In this document: one piece after another, positions 31,877-40,329 of the stretch
How positions within the stretch are numbered: position 1 is the first letter of the stretch
Layout of the letters: every line of letters starts with the position of its first letter
Assembly: GCA_910588005.1 (NCBI GenBank)
Contig: CAJUQM010000023.1
Span: forward strand, 1-43,144
From: an uncultured Oscillibacter sp.
GTDB lineage: Bacteria; Bacillota; Clostridia; Oscillospirales; Oscillospiraceae
DNA length: 43,144 nucleotides
Reading direction: 5' to 3'
Made by a program: the position numbers and the translations under genes
The notes under the pieces: model-generated
Database searches by the model: none
Told to the model about the DNA's origin: nothing
Seen by the model: the letters and a program-made list of their open reading frames with translations, nothing else

Positions 31877-33871
31877 CTATTTCTCAAAATAGGCGTCGAT
31901 GGCCGCCACCAGCCTGCTCCGCACGTCCAGGGGATCGCCGTTTTCCACGCAGCCGCCGGCGGTGGTGGAGTTGCCGCCGCCGCCCAGGGTCTCCAGGATT
32001 ACCTGGACATTGACCTCCCCCAGGGAACGGGCGGACATGAGCACGTTGTCCCCGTTGCGGTAGAGCACAAAGGAGGCCTTGACCCCCTTGAGAGTCAGCA
32101 GCTCGTCAGCGGCCTGGGCCGCCGCCACCCGGTCGATCCCCTCCTGGGGAACCACAGAGATGGCGATGTCCCCCCGGTACAGCTCTGCCCGGCGGACGAT
32201 GTCGTACCGGGAGACCATGTCGTTCAAGTCGTTTTGGAACAGCCGCTGGACGTCCGCCGTGTCGGCCCCGGCCCGGCGCAGGAACGCCGCCGCCTCAAAG
32301 GTCCGGCCCCCGGTGCGGAGAGTGAAATGTTTGGTGTCCAGCACAATGCCCGCCAGCAGGGCCTCCGCCTCCCCCCGCATCAGGTCGGCGGGTTCGATCA
32401 AGTACTGCAAAAGCTCCGTCACCAGTTCCGAGGCGGAGGAGGCATAGGGTTCGTGGAAACTGAAAGCGGCGTTTTCAATATATGTGGCTGCCCGGCGGTG
32501 GTGGTCGATGACCGCCACATGGTTGCAGGCGTCCAGCACCTGGGGGCTGTCCACCAGCTCCGGGCGGTTGGTGTCCACCACCACCAGAAGGGCACCGGGC
32601 TGCATTTTCAAAAAGGCCTCTGCGCCGGAGATAAAGACGCCCGCATACTCCGGCATGCTCCGGACCCGGCTCAGCAGCGATTCTGAGGCGTTGTGCTCCA
32701 GGTCCATGATAATCTGGGCCTGCTTGCCCCGTTTTCGGGCGGCGCAGCAAATGCCCACTGCCGCGCCCACGGCGTCCATATCCGCATAGCTGTGGCCCAT
32801 GACGTAGATCTGGCCCGCATCCGCCATCAGCTCGCTGAGGGCGTTGGCCATCACCCGGGACTTGACCTTGGTGCGCTTTTCCGTGGCCTTGGCCCGGCCG
32901 CCGTAGAAGGCGAAATCCACCTTGCCGCGGACGACCGCCTGGTCGCCGCCCCGGCTGAGGGCCATCTCCAAAGAGAGGTTGGCGTTTTTCAGCACCTCCG
33001 ACAGTGTGGCGGCGTCCTTGCCGACGCCGATGGACATCGTGGGATGGACGCCCTCGGTTACTTTGATATCCCGAATGGCATCCAGAACGGAGAATTTCTC
33101 CTCCACAAAATGCTCATAGTGCCGGTCTTCAAAGAGGAAGAGGTAGCGGTCCCGCTCGGTTTTCAGCAAGATCCCGTCGCTGCCCGCCGCCCACTGGCCC
33201 AGCTTCTCATCGATTTGGGCCAAAACGCCGCTGCGCTGGGTATCGGCGCAGGCCTTCATCAGATCCTCGTAGTTGTCCACCATCAAAAGGGCCAGCACGG
33301 GCCGGGTGGCAGCGTAGGTCTCCCGCAGGGCGTCGGACTCGGTGACGTCCACCCAGTAGGTAGTGGCGACCAGGTTCTGCTCTCCGCTGCGGCTTTTGGC
33401 CCGCACCAGGCTGCCGTAGACCCGGAAGCGGCGGCCGTTCATCACGACGCGGTCCGGACATTCCTGCTTCCCCTCCAGCAGCCATTGGACGGGGCAGTCC
33501 GGCACCGCGTCCTCCACCCGCATCTCAAAGAGGTGTTCCCGTACCCCGGCCAGCTGGAGGAAGTCCTCGTTGCTCCAAATGACCTCCCCGGTGTCCGGGC
33601 GAAAGACCATTGTGGGCAGGGGGGAGTGAATGAGGGTGGATTTGCTGGCGGTGTCCACGCTGCCGGTGACATTGTCGATGTATTGCAGGATTCCCTGGCG
33701 GCGCTTTTTGTTCACCTGGGAGAAGTACGCATACAGCGCTGTTGTGACGCAGGCCTCCGCCAGGGCCAGCAGGGGATTCACCGCCAGGGCCAGCAGGCAG
33801 AACAGGGCCATACAGAGGAAGTACAGCTTTAGATTGGGTTCCAGCAGGCGGGAGAGTTTTTTATTGTTCAT
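31877..33871 (-). CDS. gdpP: GdpP-type DHH/DHHA1 cyclic-di-AMP phosphodiesterase
   Basis: The 664-residue membrane protein probably hydrolyses c-di-AMP to pApA. It has two N-terminal spans (about 14-31 and 33-50), a PAS-like domain (about 75-175), a degenerate GGDEF-like domain (about 190-315) and DHH plus DHHA1 domains (about 350-664). DHH metal residues are present: H360, D364, D366 in GHSYADMDAVGAA, DTN at 433, DHH at 456-458, and D512. The usual GGGH of DHHA1 reads GGGGNSTTAG, with N634 where B. subtilis GdpP has His. The ATG at 33871 follows AAGGAG by 7 nt. Confidence 0.92.
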   Translation of the reverse strand: MNNKKLSRLLEPNLKLYFLCMALFCLLALAVNPLLALAEACVTTALYAYFSQVNKKRRQGILQYIDNVTGSVDTASKSTLIHSPLPTMVFRPDTGEVIWSNEDFLQLAGVREHLFEMRVEDAVPDCPVQWLLEGKQECPDRVVMNGRRFRVYGSLVRAKSRSGEQNLVATTYWVDVTESDALRETYAATRPVLALLMVDNYEDLMKACADTQRSGVLAQIDEKLGQWAAGSDGILLKTERDRYLFLFEDRHYEHFVEEKFSVLDAIRDIKVTEGVHPTMSIGVGKDAATLSEVLKNANLSLEMALSRGGDQAVVRGKVDFAFYGGRAKATEKRTKVKSRVMANALSELMADAGQIYVMGHSYADMDAVGAAVGICCAARKRGKQAQIIMDLEHNASESLLSRVRSMPEYAGVFISGAEAFLKMQPGALLVVVDTNRPELVDSPQVLDACNHVAVIDHHRRAATYIENAAFSFHEPYASSASELVTELLQYLIEPADLMRGEAEALLAGIVLDTKHFTLRTGGRTFEAAAFLRRAGADTADVQRLFQNDLNDMVSRYDIVRRAELYRGDIAISVVPQEGIDRVAAAQAADELLTLKGVKASFVLYRNGDNVLMSARSLGEVNVQVILETLGGGGNSTTAGGCVENGDPLDVRSRLVAAIDAYFEK

Positions 33872-33895
33872 GGAAATGCTCCTTTTGCGGAAAAC

Positions 33896-33916
33896 ATATC
33901 AATTATAATTTGATAT
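33896..33916 (-). promoter_or_regulatory. 21-bp palindrome over the gdpP transcription start
   Basis: ATATCAA (33896-33902) and TTGATAT (33910-33916) are perfect 7-bp inverted arms around a 7-bp TTATAAT spacer. It sits just downstream of the -10 box, where a repressor dimer could bind. Confidence 0.45.
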
Positions 33917-33919
33917 ACC

Positions 33920-33948
33920 AGTATAGCAGTTTTGTCCGAAATAAGCAA
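33920..33948 (-). promoter_or_regulatory. gdpP-rplI operon promoter
   Basis: On the minus strand TTGCTT (33943-33948), 17 bp, TATACT (33920-33925). It lies about 50 bp before the gdpP start and after the lacI-family terminator. Confidence 0.5.
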
Positions 33949-33979
33949 CCGTCAAAACTTCGCAAAGACACAAAATTGG

Positions 33980-34017
33980 AAAAAAGCAGACCCGCCGGAT
34001 GTTTTCCGGCGGGTCTG
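33980..34017 (-). terminator. Terminator of the LacI-family gene
   Basis: A perfect 12-bp stem (CAGACCCGCCGG with CCGGCGGGTCTG, 33987-33998 and 34006-34017) is followed on the minus strand by six T (33980-33985). Confidence 0.92.
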
Positions 34018-34021
34018 TCGG

Positions 34022-35050
34022 TTATTCCGCAGTCTCCGCGTTGAGGATGGCGCTGGAGGGATAATAACAGTCCCGCTCCGGTTCGCGGCGCTCCATCACG
34101 GTGCCGAAGAGGATGGAGAGCGCCTGGTAGCTCTGATAGGGCAGATTTTGATCGATGGAGAAGTCCACCAGGCCCTCTTTCAAAAAACGGCGGATTTCCG
34201 GGCTGTTGTCATGGGCCAGCACCCGGACTTGGCCGGTGCGGCCTGCCCGGCGCAGCGCCTCCACACAGCCGGGGACGCTTTGCGTGGCCATATAGATATA
34301 GCGCAGATCCGGTTCTGCCGCCAGAGCGCAGGTCACGGCCTCCAGGGTTTTTTCATAGTCGTCGTGGGTGGCGGCGACCAGGAAGCTCTCCCGGGGAACC
34401 CCCCGCTCCTCCAGCCGCTGAAAGAAGCCGTCGGCCCGGCCCTTATGCCCCACATACTCCAGACCGGAGTAGGCCAGCAGCACCTTGTCTCCGGGGCGGA
34501 GGAACTTGGAGGCGATCTCTCCGGCCACTCTTCCGGCGTGGTGGGCGTCTTCTCCGACGTAGCACAGCCGGGGAGCCTGGGGAATGTCGGAGTTAAAGGT
34601 CACAACGGGAATCCGGAGGCTGGACAGCTCCTCCAGCCGGCTGTGGATCTCCCCGCAGTCGGAGCCGCACAGGGCCACGCCGTGGACCTGCTCCCGGCCC
34701 ACCTGCTCCAAGAGGCGGAGGCAGCCCTCCGTATCCCCGTGGGGGTAGCACAGCACCTCCACCGAGACGTTGTAGTCCCGCCGCTCCTCCATAAAGCGGC
34801 TTACACCGTCGGCCATGGCGTCTTGAATGTAGGGACCCCACTCCGGCTGAATCACAGCCAGATGCCGTGCCGTACCGCTGGTGGCCAGGGCGCTGGCCAT
34901 GCGGTTGGGACGGTAGTCCAGTTCCGCCATCACCGCCAGGACCCGCTCCCGCACCTCTGCTTTGACATAAGGGCGGTTGTGAAGCACCCGGTCCACCGTG
35001 CCGATGGAAACCCCCGCCCGCTCCGCAATCATCTTGATGGTGGCCCGCAC
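34022..35050 (-). CDS. LacI-family transcriptional regulator
   Basis: The 342-residue regulator has an N-terminal LacI helix-turn-helix, TIKMIAERAGVSIGTVDRVLHNR, and hinge helix DYRPNRMASALATSG. A sugar-binding-protein-like effector domain follows, with blocks such as GVALCGSD, VVTFNSDIP, GDKVLLAYSG and VLAHDNSPEIRRFLKEGLVDFSIDQNLPYQSYQAL. The GTG start at 35050 follows GGGGGGAG by 5 nt and places the recognition helix at the normal position. GTVDRVLHNR and the C-terminus resemble members that sense pentoses or polyols. No transport or sugar operon is adjacent, so its targets are unknown. Confidence 0.92.
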   Translation of the reverse strand: MRATIKMIAERAGVSIGTVDRVLHNRPYVKAEVRERVLAVMAELDYRPNRMASALATSGTARHLAVIQPEWGPYIQDAMADGVSRFMEERRDYNVSVEVLCYPHGDTEGCLRLLEQVGREQVHGVALCGSDCGEIHSRLEELSSLRIPVVTFNSDIPQAPRLCYVGEDAHHAGRVAGEIASKFLRPGDKVLLAYSGLEYVGHKGRADGFFQRLEERGVPRESFLVAATHDDYEKTLEAVTCALAAEPDLRYIYMATQSVPGCVEALRRAGRTGQVRVLAHDNSPEIRRFLKEGLVDFSIDQNLPYQSYQALSILFGTVMERREPERDCYYPSSAILNAETAE

Positions 35051-35081
35051 AAAAGCTCCCCCCTGAAAGTTAATATGCAAA

Positions 35082-35110
35082 ATGATAAGAAATTTTCTCG
35101 CGATTGTCAA
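35082..35110 (-). promoter_or_regulatory. Promoter of the LacI-family gene
   Basis: On the minus strand a perfect TTGACA (35105-35110), 17 bp, TATCAT (35082-35087), about 35 bp before the GTG start. Confidence 0.75.
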
Positions 35111-35184
35111 GCGCCGGCGGCGGCAAATGTGGATTTTACAGGGCGCACGAACCAGCTTGTCTTTTGCGCCGCTCGCATATGTAC

Positions 35185-35493
35185 CTAAAATCCCTTGCCG
35201 GAATACACACATAGGCCGCCGCTCCGTACAGGCGGCCTGATGAATTGCGGGCTGGCAGGCACCCTGGGACCCGCTGTTAAGTTTTTTTGTGCCCTTGCCA
35301 TAGTGATGAATCCGGGAATGATTCCAAAAAATAGGACGAAATTTGAGATGATCGCAATGGGAGCGGCTGTCCCCAAGCAGGCGGTCATCCCACTGAAAAT
35401 CAATGAGGGAGCAAGTACAAGCAGCCCTTTTGAGAACGCTTTTCCGTATGCTTCCCTGCGGGTTTCCTGATCCGTGTGTTTGATGACGGACAT
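35185..35493 (-). CDS. Questionable small membrane-like reading frame or gene remnant
   Basis: A 102-codon frame. Residues about 18-66 hold two hydrophobic stretches with Gly/Pro kinks (GLLVLAPSLIFSGMTACLG, FVLFFGIIPGFITMA). The last 30 residues look non-coding and lie over a GGCGGCC-type hairpin (35213-35220, 35231-35238). No good ribosome site precedes the ATG. I do not recognise it. It may be a real small membrane protein with an odd tail or a decayed transporter piece. Codon use is less GC-rich than in flanking genes. The remainder of the gap, 35494-35706, shows only a TACAATTGTA palindrome near 35600. Confidence 0.3.
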   Translation of the reverse strand: MSVIKHTDQETRREAYGKAFSKGLLVLAPSLIFSGMTACLGTAAPIAIISNFVLFFGIIPGFITMARAQKNLTAGPRVPASPQFIRPPVRSGGLCVYSGKGF

Positions 35494-35706
35494 GAATTAG
35501 GCGGACGCTTCCTTTTGCAAATGGCGCTATGGCACGAAAAAATAGAACAGCTGCTGTAGACATCGGCGTTGGATGAGCAATCGGAAACGCACCTCCATTG
35601 TATTTACAATTGTATTGGACGATAGAGCGATTCTCAAGGACTTTCGCCATGAGGGCGGGGACGCCGGCCAACAACACCGGGGACTAGGGGGCATATATCT
35701 TGGGAT

Positions 35707-35735
35707 TTGACGAATTTGGAAGCGTTTGATATAAT
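35707..35735 (+). promoter_or_regulatory. Promoter of the SLH-GH18-like gene
   Basis: TTGACG (35707-35712), 17 bp, TATAAT (35730-35735). Five of six and six of six matches with ideal spacing, 38 bp before the start codon. Confidence 0.8.
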
Positions 35736-35773
35736 ACTCTATATTTTGTCTTCGTAAAGGAGTCTAGACGGCT

Positions 35774-37279
35774 ATGAAGCAACGAATGCAACGCGTTATC
35801 AGCTGCCTGATTTTATGTGCCCTGCTGGCGGGGGCCGGGCCTTCCGCCTCTGCCGCGGTCCGTTTTCAGGACGTGCCGGCTTCCCATCCCGCGGCGGAGT
35901 CTATCCAGCGCTGCGTGGAGCTGGGCTTTTTCCAGGGAGAGAGCAGCACCCGGTTTGGCGTGGGCCACTCCATTACCCGGGCTGCCTTTGTGGTGGCGGC
36001 CAGCCGTTTTTTTGGCTGGGATACCAGTGTCAGGCCGCTGAAGCCCACCTATTCCGATGTGCCTGCCGACGCCTGGTGCTATGGCGCGGTGGAGGCGGCG
36101 GTGGCCTGCGGCGCACTGACCAGCCAGAGCGATACCTTCCGGCCAGGCGATGCCATCACCCGGGAGGAGCTGGCGGTGCTGCTGGTGCGGGCCTTGGGGT
36201 ATGAGACCATCGCCGCGCTGGCGCAGGACCTGGCCACGCCATTCCGGGATGTGCGGACCAATCCCGGATACATTGCCATGGCCTATGACTTCGGCCTGGT
36301 CAGCGGGGCCTCCCGCACTGCGTTCTCTCCCAGCAAGCCCGCCGCCCGGGAGGATGTGGCTGTGATCCTCATGAATCTCTATGACAAGCTTCACGCCCCT
36401 GCCGCCCGGAAGATTGGTATTACGGATTCTACAGAGGGACTTCCGGATTTGACCGGCTACGACGTGGTGGCGGTAGCCGCCGGCAAGCTGATGTGCACCG
36501 GCAGTCCCGCCGTGGCGCTCACCATGGAGCAGGGACGGGCCGCGGAGATCCAAAACACCATCCGCCAGGCGGGGGCCAAGGCCTTTTTACATACGGTGGG
36601 AGGTCCCACCGCCCTGACCGGCGATACCGGCGAGACCGTGCAGGTGCTGGCGGAGGCCGTGGAAAGCGGCGGCTATGACGGGCTGATGCTGGACCTGGAA
36701 AAGCTGAGACTGGGCCAGGAGGACGCCATGACCCGCCTGATGGGCAAGTTAAAGACCGCTTTAGGCGGCAAGCCCCTCTATGTGGTGGCCGACGCGCCTG
36801 CCTGGGACGGCACGGTTTACGAGGGCTATGATTACGGGTTGATCGGGGAGAATGTGGACTGTTTGGTTCTGCGGGTAGCCTCTTACAAAGGTTTTTCCGG
36901 TACATTCCCCACCGCCCCTGTGGAGCCTCTGGAGGAGGCGTATTACGTCTTTGGAGAGCTGTCCGGCATAGTGGACAGGGATAAATTGGCTCTGATGGTC
37001 AGCACCGGCGGCGTTCTGTATCTGAATGGAAAGGAGAAGGGGGTGCTGTCCAGAGCGGAGGTTGAGGAATTGCTGGCGGTGGACGGGGCGAAGAGCTACT
37101 ATTCCGGCCGGTACGGCTGCTCGTATCTCACCTCTTCTCAAAATGATATGGAGGCGGTGGCCTGGTATCTGGACGGCAGAGGCATCGAGGCCCGGGCCAG
37201 GCTGGCGGGGCTGTTCGGCGCAACCCAACTGTGCATCAGCGACCTGAATAATCTCCCGGCGGAAGCGCCGGAGGCATAG
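35774..37279 (+). CDS. SLH-domain surface protein with GH18-like (YaaH-type) C-terminal domain
   Basis: A 501-residue secreted protein. The signal peptide (cleavage likely after ASA, about 27) is followed by three S-layer homology repeats (about 30-85, 90-150, 155-210; for example FQDVPASHPAAESIQRCVELGFFQG and YSDVPADAWCYGAVEAAVACGAL). The C-terminal 280 residues resemble a GH18 barrel of the spore-cortex YaaH/SleL type. GYDGLMLDLEKL matches the DGVNIDFE active-site strand, with E309 as the candidate acid. SLH repeats bind secondary cell-wall polymer, so the protein should sit on the cell surface. AAAGGAG lies 11 nt before the ATG. Monocistronic, with a strong promoter and terminator. Confidence 0.85.
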   Translation: MKQRMQRVISCLILCALLAGAGPSASAAVRFQDVPASHPAAESIQRCVELGFFQGESSTRFGVGHSITRAAFVVAASRFFGWDTSVRPLKPTYSDVPADAWCYGAVEAAVACGALTSQSDTFRPGDAITREELAVLLVRALGYETIAALAQDLATPFRDVRTNPGYIAMAYDFGLVSGASRTAFSPSKPAAREDVAVILMNLYDKLHAPAARKIGITDSTEGLPDLTGYDVVAVAAGKLMCTGSPAVALTMEQGRAAEIQNTIRQAGAKAFLHTVGGPTALTGDTGETVQVLAEAVESGGYDGLMLDLEKLRLGQEDAMTRLMGKLKTALGGKPLYVVADAPAWDGTVYEGYDYGLIGENVDCLVLRVASYKGFSGTFPTAPVEPLEEAYYVFGELSGIVDRDKLALMVSTGGVLYLNGKEKGVLSRAEVEELLAVDGAKSYYSGRYGCSYLTSSQNDMEAVAWYLDGRGIEARARLAGLFGATQLCISDLNNLPAEAPEA

Positions 37280-37287
37280 CGGCAAGT

Positions 37288-37329
37288 CCCCCGGCGGAAT
37301 ATGAATTCCATATTCCGCCGGGGGCTTTT
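37288..37329 (+). terminator. Terminator of the SLH-GH18-like gene
   Basis: A perfect 16-bp stem (37288-37303 with 37309-37324) around loop AATTC is followed by CTTTTATATATTTTT on the plus strand. The same stem could stop rpoN transcripts weakly, though no T-run follows on the minus strand. Confidence 0.9.
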
Positions 37330-37361
37330 ATATATTTTTATTCTATTTTAAGCGGCTTGGG

Positions 37362-38702
37362 TTAACGCTTTCGGGCCGTGGAGGAGGGCAGGCGCAGTTC
37401 CATGCGGTATTTTGCCACGGTGCGGCGGGCCACTTGAATTCCCTCCTCCGCCAGAAGCTCACACAACCGCTGGTCGCTGAGGGGCCGGCGGGGGTCCTCC
37501 CCCCGCACCAGGGTCAGAAGCCTTTGCTTTACCGCCTGCCGGGAGGGACCCTGTTCCCCGATGGCCCGGCTGAAAAAATACCGCAGGGGATAGGTGCCCT
37601 GGCGGCACTGGAGATACTTGTCCCGGGTGGCCCGGGAGATGGTGGAGGGGTGCAGGGCCAGCGATTCCGACAGGGACAGCAGGCTCATAGGAGCCAGTTC
37701 CCCGGTCTCCCCGGCGAAGAAGGGGCGCTGAGCGTCCAAAATGGCGGCGGCGCAGCGGCGCAGTGTGCTGCCCCGGCGGTCCAGGCTGCCCAGAAGCCAT
37801 TTGGCCTGCTGCATCTTTTCGCGGAGGTAATCCCGGGTCTCCTTCTCGTCGGAATCCTTCAGAAGCCGGGTGTAGTAGGAGCTGATGGAGATTTTTGGCA
37901 GATAGTATTCGTTGAGGACAGCGGTCAACTCTCCCTCCAGCTCTACAATGAACACGTCAGGGCGCACATAGGCTGCCGGTTCCACCGGCTGAAAGGCCCG
38001 GCCGGGGTGGGGATCCAGCGAGGTGATGATCTGTTCCGCGGCCTGGATCTCCGCCGCGGACAGCCCCAGTTCCCGGGCGATGGGACCGTAGTGCTTTCTT
38101 CCCAGCTCCGGCAAAAACCGGGCGGCGATGTCCATGGCCGCCGGGGGGACGTTTTTCCTCCGGGCCAGCTGGAGCAGCAGGCATTCGGAGAGGTCTCTGG
38201 CCCCTACGCCTGCAGGGTCAAGGGATTGAAGGACCTCCAGGGCCTGCCCGATCAAGGCCTCCGGCAGATTCAGCTCCCGCAGGCTCTCCAGATCTCCGGC
38301 GTCCAGATACCCATCCTCGTCCACCAGCTCGGCCATATATTTGGACAGGGCCAGCAGGGGCCGCGGCAACCGCTTCCGCTCCAGCTGGTCGCGCAAAAAG
38401 ACGGTCAGACTCTCCAGGTTCCGGTCCACGGTTCCCCGCTCCGGCGCCCCGCCCTCTCCGTGGGTGAACGTGGCGCCGTACACGCCGCCGTCGATCCAGC
38501 TGGCCCTTTGGCGCAGCTCCTCGTAAGCGCTGCGGAGGGCGTGGGCGTCCTCCTGTTCCAGGAGGGGATTTTCCTCAGTGAGCCGTCCCAGATACTCCAA
38601 CAGCTCCTGGGAGTTCATTTGCAGAATCTCCATAGATTGCAGCAGCTGGGGTGAGAGCTTTAACTGCTGCCGCAGTTCCGCTTTTAGCGTGATGAGACTC
38701 AT
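37362..38702 (-). CDS. rpoN: RNA polymerase sigma-54 factor
   Basis: The 446-residue alternative sigma factor. Region I is Gln/Leu-rich (LKAELRQQLKLSPQLLQSMEILQMNSQELLEYL), region II acidic, then the core-binding and helix-turn-helix domains. The RpoN box reads ARRTVAKYRMELRLPSS (typically ARRTVAKYRE). It directs polymerase to -24/-12 promoters and needs an AAA+ activator. The ATG overlaps the stop of the activator gene by 4 bp (ATGA), so sigma and activator are translationally coupled. The SD for it lies within the activator gene. Confidence 0.96.
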   Translation of the reverse strand: MSLITLKAELRQQLKLSPQLLQSMEILQMNSQELLEYLGRLTEENPLLEQEDAHALRSAYEELRQRASWIDGGVYGATFTHGEGGAPERGTVDRNLESLTVFLRDQLERKRLPRPLLALSKYMAELVDEDGYLDAGDLESLRELNLPEALIGQALEVLQSLDPAGVGARDLSECLLLQLARRKNVPPAAMDIAARFLPELGRKHYGPIARELGLSAAEIQAAEQIITSLDPHPGRAFQPVEPAAYVRPDVFIVELEGELTAVLNEYYLPKISISSYYTRLLKDSDEKETRDYLREKMQQAKWLLGSLDRRGSTLRRCAAAILDAQRPFFAGETGELAPMSLLSLSESLALHPSTISRATRDKYLQCRQGTYPLRYFFSRAIGEQGPSRQAVKQRLLTLVRGEDPRRPLSDQRLCELLAEEGIQVARRTVAKYRMELRLPSSTARKR

Positions 38703-40135
38703 GGACGGGACCCCTTTCCGGTGTATTTTGCGATTTTCCGGGCTGCGGTGGCCTGGGAGATCCCCAGCTCCCTTGCCACGGCCACAGTGGTGCCGCAGCG
38801 GCTGTAGGACTCCCGAATGATCTGCCCCTCATAGGCGTCCATCCGCTCCGGCAGGGTGCCGGTCTGCGCCGGCAGGGGAACGTGGGGGATCGTCTCCCCG
38901 GCGTACTCCGGCGGCAGATGGATCACATCGATCACCGGGTCCTGCACGGTGATGGCCATGCGTTCCATGAGGTTTTCCAGCTGGCGCACATTGCCGGGCC
39001 AGCTGTACTGCTCCAGGAAGGACATAAACCGGGGGCTGAGGGACAGGACTTTGCCATATTCCTCGCTGAACCGGGACAAGAACTGGTGCGCCAGGGGCAG
39101 TATGTCTTCCTGCCGCCGCCGCAGAGGCGGAATGTGGATGCGGATGACATTGAGGCGGTAAAAGAGGTCGGAGCGGAACAGGCCCCGCCGCACCGCATCC
39201 TCCAAATCCCGGTTGGTTGCCACCAGCAGCCGGAAGTCCAGCTCGATCTTTCTGGTGCCGGAGAGCCGTTCAATGGTTTTTTCCTGGATGAGCTGCAGGA
39301 GCTTGGACTGGATGTGGGGAGGCAGCTCGCCGATTTCATCCAGAAAGAGCGTGCCGTGGTTGGCCAGCTCGATCTTGCCGATCTTGCCGGAGGAGGCCGC
39401 CCCGGTAAAGGCCCCCTTCTCATAGCCGAAGAGCTCCGATTCAATGAGGTTTTCGTGGAGCACCGCGCAGTTGACTTCGATAAAAGGACCGGCCGCCCGG
39501 TTGCTCATAGCGTGAATGGCCTTGGCCACCGCGCTTTTGCCCACGCCTGTCTCACCGGTGATGAGGATGTTGGCCCGGGTGTTGGCGGTGTTCTGCATCA
39601 GCGTCCACAGCCGCTGCATAGGAGCGCTTTTGAAAACCAGGCTGGTGGCGGTAGACCGGGTCCGAAGCTCCGCGATCTCCTGGGAGTACTGCTGCAAGGA
39701 GTCCTGAAGGCGGCGGTAGTTCCGCTGGATGCTGTTGATCTGCTCCATGGATACCGTGTTGAAGCACATGACGTACTTCAGCTCCCCGGCGGCGTCAAAC
39801 AGGGGGATGCCAACGGTCATCACGTTTTTGTGGAGGTGATTGATGGTCTGAGTGGCGGTGATTTTTCTCTTTTGGCGGATGACGTCCGCCGTGATGCAGG
39901 GGGAAAAAGTGCCGTCCGCCTCCAGGTCGAAAGCGGACCGGCCCACGATGGAGTTGTGGGCAAAGCCGAAATTTTTCTCATAGGTCTCGCTGACCCGGAG
40001 GATGACGCCTCTGGCGTCAGAGAGCATCATGTCGTCGGCCAGGACAAGGTTGTTCTCCGGGCTGATGATATCGAAAAGACCCTTGAGATTGATATCCTCC
40101 TCAAAGGAATAGGGCAGGGTGGGGGACTGGGGCAA
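38699..40135 (-). CDS. Sigma-54-dependent enhancer-binding protein (PAS-AAA+-Fis)
   Basis: A 478-residue activator. A PAS-like sensor (about 25-130, with SETYEKNFGFAHNSIVGRSAFDL) and a helical linker precede the AAA+ domain. Walker A is GETGVGKS (194-201), the sigma-54-contact loop GAFTGA (241-246) is intact, and Walker B is TLFLDEIGELP. A Fis-type helix-turn-helix ends the protein (GTTVAVARELGISQATAARKIAKY). There is no response-regulator receiver. The TTG at 40135 lies 9 nt after AAAGGAG; the upstream ATG at 40186 has no ribosome site. It probably senses a metabolite through PAS and drives the divergent crotonase operon. Confidence 0.92.
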   Translation of the reverse strand: MPQSPTLPYSFEEDINLKGLFDIISPENNLVLADDMMLSDARGVILRVSETYEKNFGFAHNSIVGRSAFDLEADGTFSPCITADVIRQKRKITATQTINHLHKNVMTVGIPLFDAAGELKYVMCFNTVSMEQINSIQRNYRRLQDSLQQYSQEIAELRTRSTATSLVFKSAPMQRLWTLMQNTANTRANILITGETGVGKSAVAKAIHAMSNRAAGPFIEVNCAVLHENLIESELFGYEKGAFTGAASSGKIGKIELANHGTLFLDEIGELPPHIQSKLLQLIQEKTIERLSGTRKIELDFRLLVATNRDLEDAVRRGLFRSDLFYRLNVIRIHIPPLRRRQEDILPLAHQFLSRFSEEYGKVLSLSPRFMSFLEQYSWPGNVRQLENLMERMAITVQDPVIDVIHLPPEYAGETIPHVPLPAQTGTLPERMDAYEGQIIRESYSRCGTTVAVARELGISQATAARKIAKYTGKGSRP

Positions 40136-40179
40136 GATTTTCAGCTCCTTTCGCGGCGGGCAGCAGGAACGCCGGATGT

Positions 40180-40216
40180 TATTCATTTGTGAGTATATCA
40201 TATTCAAAAGTGAATA
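40180..40216. promoter_or_regulatory. Two tandem activator-binding palindromes (UAS 1 and 2)
   Basis: Site 2 is a perfect TATTCA-AAAG-TGAATA (40201-40216). Site 1 is the near copy TATTCA-TTTG-TGAGTA (40180-40195). Their starts are 21 bp apart, two helical turns, so two dimers would bind on one face. A minus-strand TATACT (40192-40197) overlaps site 1, so binding would also cover the activator's own likely promoter. Confidence 0.7.
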
Positions 40217-40329
40217 GGAAGGGGCGGAGGCAAAAATTTGACGGGCAGAATAGATAGAAATCCGTCCGGAAATTAGATCTTTCCACAAGAAGGGCTGGAG
40301 AGCGCCGGCGTTTTGCGTTCAGAGTGGAT

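Noticed and set aside
32693..33832. Plus-strand open frame of 379 codons across gdpP
   Set aside because: Antisense to the DHH/DHHA1 gene; low-complexity His/Val/Gly content, no ribosome site.
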